Source of the DNA: Hypholoma sublateritium FD-334 SS-4
Taxonomy: Eukaryota; Basidiomycota; Agaricomycetes; Agaricales; Strophariaceae
Direction of reading: 5' to 3'
DNA: 64,000 nucleotides
Assembly: GCA_000827495.1 (NCBI GenBank)
Contig: KN817522.1
Span: 248,001-312,000 of the forward strand
Shown: positions 12,601 through 23,782 of the stretch, one piece after another
Layout of the letters: every line of letters begins with the position of its first letter
Position numbering within the stretch: the first letter of the stretch is position 1
Program-made: the position numbers and the translations under genes
The notes under the pieces: generated by a model
Database searches by the model: none
Seen by the model: the letters and a program-made list of their open reading frames with translations, nothing else
What the model was told of the DNA's origin: nothing

Positions 12601-14157
12601 CGTATTGGATGTGCCGTTGCGTCTCGTCGATATGCATGGCGCGTCGCCCCCATCTGTCCCCCAGTGTCTTCGACAGTTTAAATCACCATCGTCGTTGCAC
12701 AGTTTACGTCGGGGTCGTCTGTTAGGCAGTATGCTGTGCCACCGAGGCTGGTGATGGACAGCCCAAAAATAGCGCAGAATGGGCAGACATACAAATCCGA
12801 GTCCCTATTTCCGCTGTCACATTGAAAATCTCCGTGTTATCAGGTTTCAGAGTGTTCTCTGCAGTGTGTGTCAAAGCCTTGAAAGATTTTCCATGCTGTG
12901 GTGTGGGTGTATCAAAATCAGGCGCGTTCGTGGTCGTGAAGAAGCCAATTTCGGTCTTCGATGAGACAGAAGATTTCTTGATGTGGTCGTTTTTGTTTTT
13001 GGATGGAGACGACGAAAATAGCAGAGGTGGAATTGGAGCGCCCGCGACCTCATGATGCTAGACATTTAAAGATCACGTATACTGCCAGTACTTACTTTTC
13101 GACGGACACGCCGGGCCCCGACGCTAGTCTGAGCTGTGGCACAGGACCCGCACCAGCGTTCGATGTTCACCTAGAAGCCAGGCGCCAAGGCTGGTAGATT
13201 GCCTGACGCGCACATCAATAGCAGTCGCTCGCTATGCACGTCTATAGGATTGACTGGTTGACGCGTTTTGAATCTGACAGACATCCTCAGTGAAAGGCGA
13301 ACGCGGTTTAAACTTTGCCTTCTCCCGACGTGACCGGGATCGGCTTATGGAGGTGGATACTTTGTCAATGTGTTGCGTTGTGCATTCCAAGAAGGCATCC
13401 GTGTTTGTTTACTTACCTCCGCAGGCGCGTCCGCGTCTTCAGCCAGAATTAAATGCCCCGGAAGAGCGGTAGACTTTCTGTCGGCTTTTTTGCCGCCTGC
13501 ACGAAACTTTGCGCAGCAGCATGAATGGTCAGCACAAGACATGCGTTCGTGTCTCCTTCATGGGGGACCGGCCATGGGAATCGGCACCCGCGAGAGTTTC
13601 TGGCCGTCGAGAGTAAATTTGTCCGCATGCGCATACGGAAGAGCGTACAAAATTAACTTGATAGGAATTCCCTCGCTTCGGGGCGTGTCAGTTTGCTCTC
13701 GAATTTTTGGGTTTGCAATCATGTCATGAAACAGTCGCAACGTAAGAAGCACCAGGGTGGTTCGAGGAGGTGGAATTTTGGGGGGACGCGCGTCGCAGAG
13801 GGTGGCTACTGAATAGTATTACAGCCTGACACGGGGACGTCGGGCTACTGAGAGGTGGACGCGGCTGGTTCCACTTCATGCACGAGAGGAGGGGAAAACA
13901 AACCATCTGCGATCGGATGTGGTTCTCGGCCGGAAAAGGCAGAATTACGGTGGTGTGTGACAATATGCGGGGACGGATGGGCGGGCGAAGATGACGCGTG
14001 CCGGATCGATCTTGGACGGCCGCGTGACGGATGCTTCCTGATATGGACGGAAGATTCCTGTGGGAATGGCAGGGTCGCGCGTAATTAATTATGGTCACGA
14101 TTCAAGGTTTGTGACATAGGAGATCTGAGATTCGCAGGATGATTTGCTGCTCTCAAA
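9611..14157. other. Gene-poor stretch with GC-rich islands, no supported gene
   Basis: About 4.5 kb. It has an AT-rich part (9600-10280), a GC-rich patch with three GATTCATT-like units (10320-10480), mixed sequence with a 16-bp tandem duplication (about 11681-11712), a strongly GC-rich island (11890-12200) and another mixed part up to 14150. Open frames are short, overlap on both strands and encode compositionally biased peptides. None can be joined by plausible introns into a recognisable protein. The last few hundred bases should be the promoter and 5' leader of the Con7-like gene. Confidence 0.5.
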
Positions 14158-16201
14158 ATGAGCGCAGTGGTGTGTTGGCTACGCGCCCGAACGATGCTCT
14201 CCCAGCCACCGCCCCAGCGCCTCGTCCCAGCGTTTATCCGCATATTAAAGCACCAGGCGCCCGCAGCCTTCGGCCCCCCCGACCTCCTCCTCCGCCGCCC
14301 CGACCCTGTCCTCGACTTCCTCTCCGCGTCGGACGCAACAGAACAGCCCTATGATAATAATAGCCTTCCTATTGCTACAAATACAAACCAAAGCCCAATG
14401 AATTCTTTCCTTGACGAATCTCCGTCTCGCCTTGACCATCGTTCTCTTTCCGCATTGCCTCAGTCCATCACCGTTTCGCAAGACCGCTTCCTCCATTCGG
14501 ATACCCACCCGTATCCGGAAGAAGATCCCATACATCCTCAGCATCCAGATTCTGGGTCCAATCGCACTTCGCGTCAGCACTCGTCCGATAAATACCTCCC
14601 AAGTCCTAGTAATCTCCAGCCCTCTCTGTTGGATCAACGTCGCATGTCCGAGCCGGCCCTCTTTTCTGCTCATCAGGACCTGACCATGCCTACTCGCTTT
14701 CACAATTCCCAGTTCGCGTTCACCTATGACTCGCCGACGCTGCAGCCCAGTCGCTCTGCGGCACCTCTCTACGCCTCGTCGCTGCATCGTGGCGCCAGCA
14801 CAGGCTCCCTCCGGGACTTGCGCCACCATCATTTCGAGTATCCCCCCCAGCAGCAGGATTGGAAGCACGATGCCTCCCGTCAACGCGGCCATCATCCACT
14901 TGAATTTTATGACCATCGAACAGACCCGCTTGATGAGCCCACATCCCCCATGCAAAATACCTTCGCTCACAATCTGTTAGGCTCTCCTGGGGGTCTTCAG
15001 TACTCTCCCATCAGTGATAATCTTTACGGTCCATCGCCCCCGGGCACGGGGACGTCCACTGCCTCCTCGTCAGTGGCGCCTTTGAGCGCCGGACTACCTA
15101 CCAGCCCCTCGCACTCAATATCTCAGCATCTCCAACGAAGCCTGAGCGCATCCCAAATATCGGGGGATGGCCTTGATCGCAAGACATATTCCTTTGTCGC
15201 TTTGCCTGGGAACGCGGTCAAGAAGCGTCCCAGACGCCGCTACGACGAGATCGAGCGTTTGTACGTCTGCTCCTGGCCTGATTGCAACAAATCGTACGGG
15301 ACCCTCAATCATCTCAACGCGCATGTCACCATGCAAAAGCACGGCTCCAAACGCAGTCCAAATGGTAAGTAACTCTTCCCCTGAAGCGAGAGCCGAATGT
15401 TTAATTTAATTTAATTATTAATCGATCTGCTCTACAGAGTTCAAAGACCTCAGGAAGCAGTGGCGCAAAGCCAAAAAGGAGCAAGAAGTGGCTGCGGCCG
15501 CCATGCGCCGGGACAGCTTCAGCGATGGGTACGACGATCATCAAGCGTTCGGCCACAGATATATCGCTCAGCACCATGCTCCCCCCCATCGAAACTTGGC
15601 ATCTTCGGTCACCATCGGCACAGCGGATCGATACTCAGTCGACGTCGACGACATCAGATATCCGCCCCACGAACGGGACGATAATCTTGTTTATGAGGCT
15701 TCTGTGTTAACCGCCCGACAGCGATACGGCCACGGTCAACCCACGTCGTGGCACGACGGCTCACAAATGGCTACCCGGCTGAATGCTGTACAGCAGCAAC
15801 ACTCATTCGGGAATGGCAACTTGACCTCTGCACCGCTCCCCTCCTATTCTTCACATCATGCTCACCATTCACAACTACCCCAGCTCCACGTCGGTGGGGC
15901 CCGACTGCCGCCGCACCCCTCCACCGTCCCCGATCCCCAGCCAACGCTCATGCATCAGAACTATGACGGGACCCATCAGAACCCCCGTCTGCCCGAGAGT
16001 AGCACTCTGCTGACGCCGCTGCCCGGATATTCCGCACCCGCGCTGATGAATTCAATGCAGACGGGCGGTGGCGGTATGTCCTTCGGCGTGTCAGCGGAAA
16101 GCTACGAGCTTTACGAAACGGACATCGATAATGGCAGTCGGCCCGGTACTGGGCACGCCAGTTTGGGGGGACATGCTAGTACGGACGAATATTCCCAGTG
16201 A
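14158..16201 (+). CDS. Con7-like C2H2 zinc-finger transcription factor
   Basis: Exon 1 (14158-15364) and exon 2 (15438-16201) join across a 73-nt intron (GTAAGT...CTACAG) to 656 residues. A long Ser/Pro/His/Gln-rich N-terminus leads to the basic segment KKRPRRRYDEIERLY. One atypical C2H2 finger follows: CSWPDC, then NHLNAHVTMQKHG. A Lys/Arg-rich helix starting EFKDLRKQWRKAKK lies after the splice junction. This finger plus basic helix matches fungal Con7-type regulators, which control morphogenesis and cell-wall genes in ascomycetes; a role in this species is inferred. The rest is low in complexity and probably disordered. The start is the first ATG after an in-frame stop at 14140. The 80 residues before the ATG at 14398 look unlike the rest, so a 5' intron or a later start is possible. 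Confidence 0.8.
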
Positions 16202-19200
16202 TTGAAGAACTTCTCTTCCTCGCTTTCTGGGTACGGGTGTGTGGGGTCACACGCCTTGCCACTCCGACGCCTCTCCGTCCTCATGTAAACGCAGGTTGTG
16301 GCTCATGTTGCTGTATTGATGGGGACCACTGTAGCCACCCACGCGGGTGTATCAGGAGGCTTCATCTGCCACCCCCATATCGCATACCGTCCGCGACGTG
16401 GAGCTCCCCCAATCTTTCTGGCCATGCTCACGCTACCCTTCCTATGCTCTGTCGTTCGATTATTACTCATCGGTTCTTTCTTGTTTTTTTTATCCCTCCT
16501 ACTTCCATTGATTTGGTTCTCATCTCTGTTGTTTATTGCTATCGAATTCTATATCCACTTGCTCAACAATATATCCCGCTCCCAAGCACTCGACATCACT
16601 GCACATACCACTTTCCTATTTTATTATCTCCGCTCACAGACCATGGGCGGGGTATATTTTAGATTTCGCTTCGGCCACCCAAAACTTCTTTGGACAGCCT
16701 TCCTTCCACTTTAATTTCGTTTGTTCATTCCACCCTTCGTTTAAACAAAAAATTATCTGCTCATGTACTTTACATACACTGGGTTTCATCGCTAATTTCT
16801 CGCCTTCGCTTCTACTACTTTACACACTATACCTTATTTGTATCATCCATCGGCTGTCAGTCCCTACATTATCATCGCGTCTTCCCCCATCACATCACAG
16901 AGCTCCTTCGACTCGAGCATTATATTTGCACATGCCTCGCCTCCCGTTCTAGAACTTGGTAGAGTTTGGAATTCTCGCAAGTTGTACATGTCTTCTCTCA
17001 ATTATTTCTGTAACAATTCCGTACTACTATTGCATCAGCTGATATAAATGGAGAGAAGAATGAATATATATGTACATCTTCGCGCTTCGATTTTTTATTT
17101 GTACGGGCAAGCGAAAGACACTTGTAAGAATCGCGCAGTAATAACATAATAAGTATCGGCCCAATATGAATTCTCTCGCGTACTTAAGTATGTCAATGAT
17201 AAGATGGCAAACAATGATTGGATCAGCGATATAGTCCCCGGCATCGGAGCTTGCCTTCGGCACGACCAAGCTGCGACATATTCACACGTCCCCTCTTCTT
17301 GAGCCCGTCCGCGACTCCGACCAACTCGAACGATGTTCAGGCGGGTGGCTGCTACGTTGGTTGTCCTTCGGTCGCAAGAATGAGAAGTCCCAAAAAAGTC
17401 GGCCAAGTAATAGGTAACCCATGCGGACAATACTATGCACGAAGAAAAGTGCGTCCATCTCGGGGGCAGGGATGTCTGATTAGGGGTTTCTTGCGGCAAG
17501 TCCGAGTCTTTCAGATTGCCTCTGCTGGACTTCATGCATGCTGATGTGATTTACGCTCTGGGACGCCCGCTTCGTCTATGTACAAAGATAGCCTTCCCGT
17601 ACGCCGGAATTGAATATGACAGAAAAGTCTACATTCGTCACTCGCATTCACGTAACCATTTCCGGGCAGCTGTCCAATCTGCGCGGAGGAAGCAAAAACT
17701 TACGCTTGACACCGTTGCGAAGCCCAAGAGCAGAGAACTGATGGGCCGTTGGGAAGGGATGCGCAGCGATGGGCAAGGTGGGGCTTCTGGGAGCGCTCAA
17801 TGCATCTTCCGTCCCGCGGTTCCCCACATGTTGCGGCGGTACTCGCTTGTTCAGCCAAACTTAGCGGAGTCTCCTAAAAAAACATGACTTAGCGCGTCGC
17901 GGGTTGCCAAGTGCTGTCATCCCGGTGAGTATGCGCTCTGCGATATCCCTGCAGCTTGCTTCGAATTCCAAGCAACGTGTTTCGGTTTATGGGACTGGAG
18001 AAGCAGTATGTGACCGTACGTCAATCAGCATCGCCGGTGGATGAAGCGCTCTCGCTTCTGTTCGCACCCTCATGTCAGTTCCAGAACTCTGTGCGCAGTC
18101 TGCACGGCTGTTTACAAGTGGTGCCATAACATGCCACTCTGGGCCACTGAGAAAATGTGGGCGTTTGAAGCAGTCCGGACTCTGGACGCTGTCAACGGAC
18201 TGCTTCCTCATGAGAGGCCACGGTCAACAATAAGCGTTCCGCCAATCGCGTCACCAGCAACCAGCCAATCGCCGGGTACGCTTAATATCGCACTTTTATT
18301 GGCCAATCGCCTTCGCCAGCACTTATGACATGCCCGATAATGATGTGAAATCGGGAATAAAGTCCCATATACATATGGCTATATGTAGGTCATTCGCTGA
18401 TCGCTAAACTTGACTGCTGATTTGCCGATAAATATACCACTGTGGCGATTAGGTAGAAACATGTGCAGAAAGAAGCCAGCCCATCACCCGATGTATCGTA
18501 GCTATTATGATCGCCTTGTCGTTCCATCCTCTCGAAAGTCGACGGCTTTCAATATATGAAACGCTCAATTCAAGATGTTAAACCGAATAGTGCTGCGACG
18601 GTGATGTCACCAGACTTGAAGGCAGAAGCGCTCGCATTGCCCTTCCATGTCGTTCGGAGGTTATTGTCTAAGAGAAATATTCATCTTCTTTTTTTTTCTT
18701 CAAAAAAAAACAACCTTCACGACAATTTGAAATTTCGAAGGGTGTTACCCGAATTACGCCAAGGTGGCAATTAATATACTGGATGAAATCCGAGCATCAA
18801 GTAATGAAAAGAATCCTTATCATGTCCGCCGGAACAGTCGGCTTAATTATCGCTCTGAAATTCTGAATGACTGAATCTGCCCTGCGGCACTGTAGTAGGT
18901 ATGACGAAATAATGACAATTTCAACGAGGATGAATACAAATACAAATATTCCGGTGCTCGGATTCAAGAAACCTTCCCGCTTCTTCCACTCTCATTTTCT
19001 GTAACATATAATTGTCATCATTAACCTACTAACAGAAGCATTAAGCTTCGTCAAAGCATGGAGGTGTGGATGATCGCTCTAAAAATAATCAACCGTCATC
19101 GACATCGGGATACCGTGGCCCACATTGATGCTTGCAGGGTTCTCAAGTCGTATGTATACCCATGAAGCCAGCAAAAAAGCGAAATGTGTATAATACACAG

Positions 19201-20600
19201 AGGTGCCACGTCCGGGAATCTACTGTTGCACGAATAAGGGGATCCGACGGCCAAGGGAGGGAAGGAAATTTCAAACTTGGTTTTATAATTATCGATACAT
19301 CAGTAAGGGTAGCGAAGTATGTACAGTGCCACTGGACGTCAATTCCATTTTTGCCCTTGAAATTTGTTGGAAGTTTGAGCCATCAGCGAGGCTTGCATAC
19401 CATCTCGCCTGATAGTAGATGGTGGACCCCACCGCCGCCGTCCGCCCGACAATAAACCAATACCGTATGGTAATATCCCAACATTGGAGGACTGTCTAAA
19501 ATACCAACCTCGAGAGAATGATGCTTGGGAACGACCGCCGTAGTCCTCGCATCCCCGTAATTCATTCGGTCAAGTGTGGGGATCCGGACTCGGCGCAAAC
19601 AGAAAAAGAGGGTGCAACAATTGATTGGTATTCTTCGCCACAAAATTATCTTACAAAAGGGAATGTGCACAAAAATACGCAGGCGCTCAGAGGTAGCAAA
19701 TTCAAAGCTTTGTCACTGAAATGATTTAAATCAACCAGAGATAGTGCTGTTGATTCTTGAACTGCCTTGATGCACTGCCAACCCGGACGCGTTTTCAAGT
19801 TGATAAGCGATAAGCTTGGCAAACCTTGAAAAAGGCGCCAATGATTATTAAAGACGATATAATGTGAGAAATAATCTGTAAGGTATGTATAAATTAGCTT
19901 ACTCTTTAACAGACCGTCAGTGACCCCAGCGTTTTTATGATACTGGTCGGCGATTATTTGAATAATCAAGTAGTTCAGAAAATTAGTGGATGGTATTATA
20001 ACTTCGTTGTTTAAAACCTATCAGAAAGACTCGGCTGTAAATTGAGGGCTTAGAAATACCCATCTTTAGGAGACAATTATGGCCGTTCAAAAACCATTTG
20101 CATTCAATGTTCACAAGTTTAGCGCTTTAAGTTAGCGCCCACCTTCGAAGAAGCGGGCACCGCGGGCCGGACCCGCACGCATATGGACTGATGAGGTCAT
20201 ATGCTGCCAAGCTGCGGCTTGGAATCAATGACAACAGTCAACTGAACTTGAACTGCGCACCACTCATTTCTTAACCTTTCCCCCCATCTTCCACTTTGAA
20301 AACTGCAGCGACATATTTCAATAGCACTCTCAGACATCTCGCCTGCTCGCCAAGGAATTCCGACATCGTTGTGATCTCTTCTGATATCCGCTAATTCGGC
20401 TAGCCGCTGGCTCCTGAGTTGTCCTCGACCTACGCACCAAATTTAACATCGTATAATCACACACCCAGTGCATAGGTATTCCAAACATCCGGCTCATCTA
20501 CATCATCACTAACCCGCGGAAAACTATCCGCAATGTGATGTCACAGTTATAGACAGAGAACATCACCGGACTTCCCTACCATCTGTCGACTTTATCACTC
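16202..20600. other. Gene-poor stretch, no supported gene
   Basis: The first 850 bases are pyrimidine-rich and probably include the 3' UTR of the Con7-like gene. From 17050 to 20600 only short open frames occur on both strands. The longest are about 146 codons (17095-17535 minus) and 123 codons (17516-17887 plus), with no family resemblance. Several CCAAT-like boxes lie at 18240-18310. 20280-20600 is likely the promoter and leader of the F-box/RCC1 gene. A long non-coding RNA or an unannotated small gene cannot be excluded by reading alone. Confidence 0.45.
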
Positions 20601-22977
20601 ATGGCCCAGCATCAGAAACTTTCTCTATCGAATCTACCGGTTGAGGTGCTTCTCGACAACGTACTGCCCTTCTCAGCCGCTCCGGATCTCTTCAGATTGG
20701 CACAATGCAGTAAAGTCAGCGCCTATCACCTTGATCGTGATCAGTAAATTTCATTTCGCTGATGTGCTGTCCAGTTATTTGCAGAACTTTGTGCAGATGA
20801 GACCCTCTGGAAACGCAAGGTGTCTGAAGACTACAATTTCTTTGGACAGGGTACTGCGCGTACGAGCGGCTGGAGGCTCATCTATAAAGGCCTTTTCAAA
20901 CCGAGAGGTGGGTTTGGCCAATGGTTTGAACTCGATTTTCCACCAGGCTTACTATCCTTTGCGCTAGTCTTTGTTTGGGGGCAAGTCTCAAAAGAACAGA
21001 TGGTAATCACAGCTTTCTGATGATTTTGTGCAGGGAGAAGTCAAATGGGCGACTTGGGTTATCCCATATTCCGAAATCAATTATCCAAGGTGTTCCCTAT
21101 CCGGTACAAGTGAAACTCCCTGGTGTCCGCGTTGTCAATTTGGTAGCAGGTGGAATGTGAGTTCGATTCTATTGCAATTTTTAGAGATATATGTCGGAAC
21201 TCAACTACATGTTATTGATAGGTCGTTCCATGCTCTAGATTCTGAAGGCAACGTGTATGTATGGGGTGTGTATTATTTCGGTAGCCACAGTGCTTTCATA
21301 TTCAAGTCGCTCACACGTACGTACTACAGGGACTTTACAAGGCGCCTTCGGTGCATATGCTGCGGAAAGTCAGGGATTCTCTGCACCGGGAAAGCCAGCC
21401 AGAACCCCGCATAAGCTCAATTTACCCGTCCCAATACGTAGCATCAGGTGGGTTAATGTATGCACTGGGATCAAACATCTGACTCGTGCTATTTTCTCTC
21501 CTTAGTTGTGGCCGTCTACATTCAGCGTTATTAGATAGATCGAATCAGGTTTGGACGCTCACCAACTGGGGCCGACCATTCAGATTATCCTCGCCAATTC
21601 TAGCCGATCCCGACTACAAACCTAAACAAGTCGAATGTGGTTGGGGATTCTCTAGTATGTTGACCCATTCAGGCGATGTCTTCGTATGGTGGCCGTTGAA
21701 CGGCGTTATGGGAGAAACTGTGCAACAAAAAATGAGGGATATGGATAGCGAAGGCAATAGCAGAGCCTTTCCGACCCAAGAAGGCATAATTCCTTGCGTC
21801 TCTTGGGACTTGGACATACTGCCCACCAGGCTGCCTGCAATACCCCCCCTCCCCGACATATCTGGCCTAGATAACACATCGAAGTCTCAAAACGTCGAAC
21901 TCGTACAGATTGCTGGATTTGATCAGCATATTATTGGATTGACAAACCACGGCCATGTTCTGAAATTCGGTGGGCTCCACAATGAAACCGACGCGCCGAA
22001 TGGACAGTGGGAATACGTGAGCCTCTTCAACTAATCTTGAAATACGAATACCGTTCAAGTACCCTTCTCAGCTTCCGTTATTTAGCGAAATCGAAAGGGT
22101 CAGAGAACATCCGATTTTCACAAGCACAGACAATTCTATTAAGCTTGATGCTCCTCAGACGATGAAAATTACCCATGTCAGTCGGCATGCTTCTTTTCTT
22201 CTTGCTAACATTGAAAACATCGAATGCTTATCGATTATGTTTGCAACAGATATCTGCCAATTTTCTCCATTTCGTTGCATATTCAACGGATTCGTCGTCG
22301 ATTGTCCTCATCGGTGACACAAACACTGCACCGACCTCGGAGCCAAAAATAATACCTCAGTTGCAGAATAAATCAGTCATATCTGTTGTCCTCGGCGACT
22401 ACCATAATGCCGCCTTGACCGCTAATGGCAAGCTATTGACTTGGGGAGCATATTCAAACGGCGCGTTGGGTCTCGGCGATCCTTTGAAGTTAGAAGCGGG
22501 GATTCCTGGCGCGTATTCCAACGACAGGGAACTTACGGCGGCTCAATCCGGCGGACGGCCCCGCGTATATCCAGTTGGCGCTGAAATACCTACGGAGGTC
22601 AGGTTTGACCACGGCAGCAAGAGACAGAAGGAGCGTTTTTGCTTTGCCGCCACCGCAGCGGGGTGGCACACCGGGGCGCTGGTAATCGATCTCCAGGTGC
22701 GCTTTATTTTGTCTATGATATCTATCCGCCATCCGGGGTATCTCCAAGTGGTTGTTAATTTGGGAGCTATGTTTAGGCGGACGATGGTGAGGTCGAAGAG
22801 AAGACGGAAAACATGCAGAGCTCGGACTCAGACGAGCTTTCTTCTCCGCGGTCAAGATGGCAGACCCCTCCCATTATACCGCTACCCGGTATATTGCGAA
22901 GAGGTTATCCTGGACCTGGTCGTAGAGGCGGCTTCACCGATGGTCCAGGCTGGAACCCGCAACCACCAACCTCGTAA
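20601..22977 (+). CDS. F-box protein with RCC1-type repeats
   Basis: Ten exons join to 602 residues: 20601-20714, 20775-20907, 20968-20980, 21034-21156, 21222-21265, 21330-21447, 21506-22016, 22072-22176, 22250-22696 and 22777-22977. The N-terminus is an F-box (LSNLPVEVLLDNVLPF...LFRLAQC, about residues 8-45), which usually docks on Skp1 in an SCF ubiquitin ligase. RCC1-like blades follow: VFVWGEKSNGRLGLS, NVYVWGTLQGAFG, LLTWGAYSNGALGLGD, with Gly-rich turns. The C-terminus is a Ser/Asp/Glu stretch and then Pro/Gly/Arg-rich. Yeast Saf1 has a comparable F-box plus RCC1 layout, and substrate capture by the propeller is inferred from that. Exon 3 is only 13 nt and is followed by a GC-AG intron (donor GCAAGT at 20981). 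Both are required to restore the blade motif. The acceptor of exon 8 could also be 12 nt upstream. Confidence 0.88.
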
Positions 22978-23279
22978 TAAGATGCTTATATTTGAATTCG
23001 AAGTATACCCATACAATCAAATTCCTCCCAAACGCCCTTATTATTTCTCGATATTTCGTCTGTCGCCCGCTGTGTCGCTGTTCATCTGTTACCTAACGCA
23101 AGATTTTGTTCAATCCAACACCAAACGCTTATCCTGACTAAAAGCAAAAAAGCTCTTCTTTCAACTTCTGCAACTACGTGGTACGCCTACGGTACTAAGT
23201 AGTAACTAGTAAATACCTTGCTCTAATTGGGTCAAATGAACATATCCGGATACAAAAACAATAATCAAAAGAACTCATG
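22978..23279. other. Intergenic stretch after the F-box/RCC1 gene
   Basis: Probable 3' UTR of the F-box/RCC1 gene followed by short spacer sequence before the tRNA. Nothing else is visible. Confidence 0.4.
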
Positions 23280-23362
23280 GGGCCTGACCGGGAATTGAAC
23301 CCGGGACCTCCTCGATATTGGGTTAACCCTAACAAGGAATCATACTACTAGACCATCAGGCC
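23280..23362 (-). tRNA. tRNA-Pro (anticodon AGG) with an 11-nt intron
   Basis: On the minus strand the sequence begins GGCCTGATGGTCTAG and ends GGTTCAATTCCCGGTCAGGCC plus a C discriminator. The acceptor stem (GGCCTGA/TCAGGCC), D arm, and T arm with GGTTCAATTCC all fold. The anticodon stem CCTTG/CGAGG encloses TTAGGGT, giving anticodon AGG, interrupted after position 37 by an 11-base intron. The intron bases AACCC can pair with the anticodon region GGGTT, the usual pre-tRNA intron fold. A box and B box are intact. Confidence 0.93.
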
Positions 23363-23782
23363 GACAAAAGTACTAAATTCAGGGCGTCTAAATCGGAACA
23401 GAGGGGACACGTCTATAATTGCATACTCTAAATTGGGTGAGCGGGCAATTGACATGCGAATTTTTATTTCTTGCACCTTTCAGAGAGAATGTAAGTAGAA
23501 GCAGGCAGTAACAAGATTTGACCCAGAAAGATTAAGTGCCCACAGACTTGCCGGTCGCCGAAGTTTGGATGGCGATTACCAAGTAATTCCAAGGTGATAT
23601 TTACGCTTTAATTCTTTCATATATAGTACTGTCCCAAAGATGTTATGTTGCAATCCATTGATATTCAATCACATGTCTCTTTAAATAAGAAACTGAGTAT
23701 GTACAATGTTGTCGAGCTCCACTTCGACATATTTCACATGAGCTGAAATTACTCGAAGACATGGAAGGAGTTTATATATGCA
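23363..23782. other. Intergenic stretch upstream of the tRNA
   Basis: AT-rich spacer between the tRNA-Pro 5' end and the 3' end of the Ser/Pro-rich gene. No gene visible. Confidence 0.4.

Noticed and set aside
14245..14970. 241-codon minus-strand frame opposite the Con7-like gene
   Set aside because: Antisense shadow of the low-complexity coding exon; composition rich in Arg/Gly/Met without a domain.
17095..17535. 146-codon minus-strand frame with a weakly hydrophobic C-terminal half
   Set aside because: No family resemblance, no convincing intron partners and poor start context.
20186..20230. CTGATGAG motif resembling a hammerhead ribozyme core
   Set aside because: No GAAA follows at a suitable distance and the flanks do not form the three stems.
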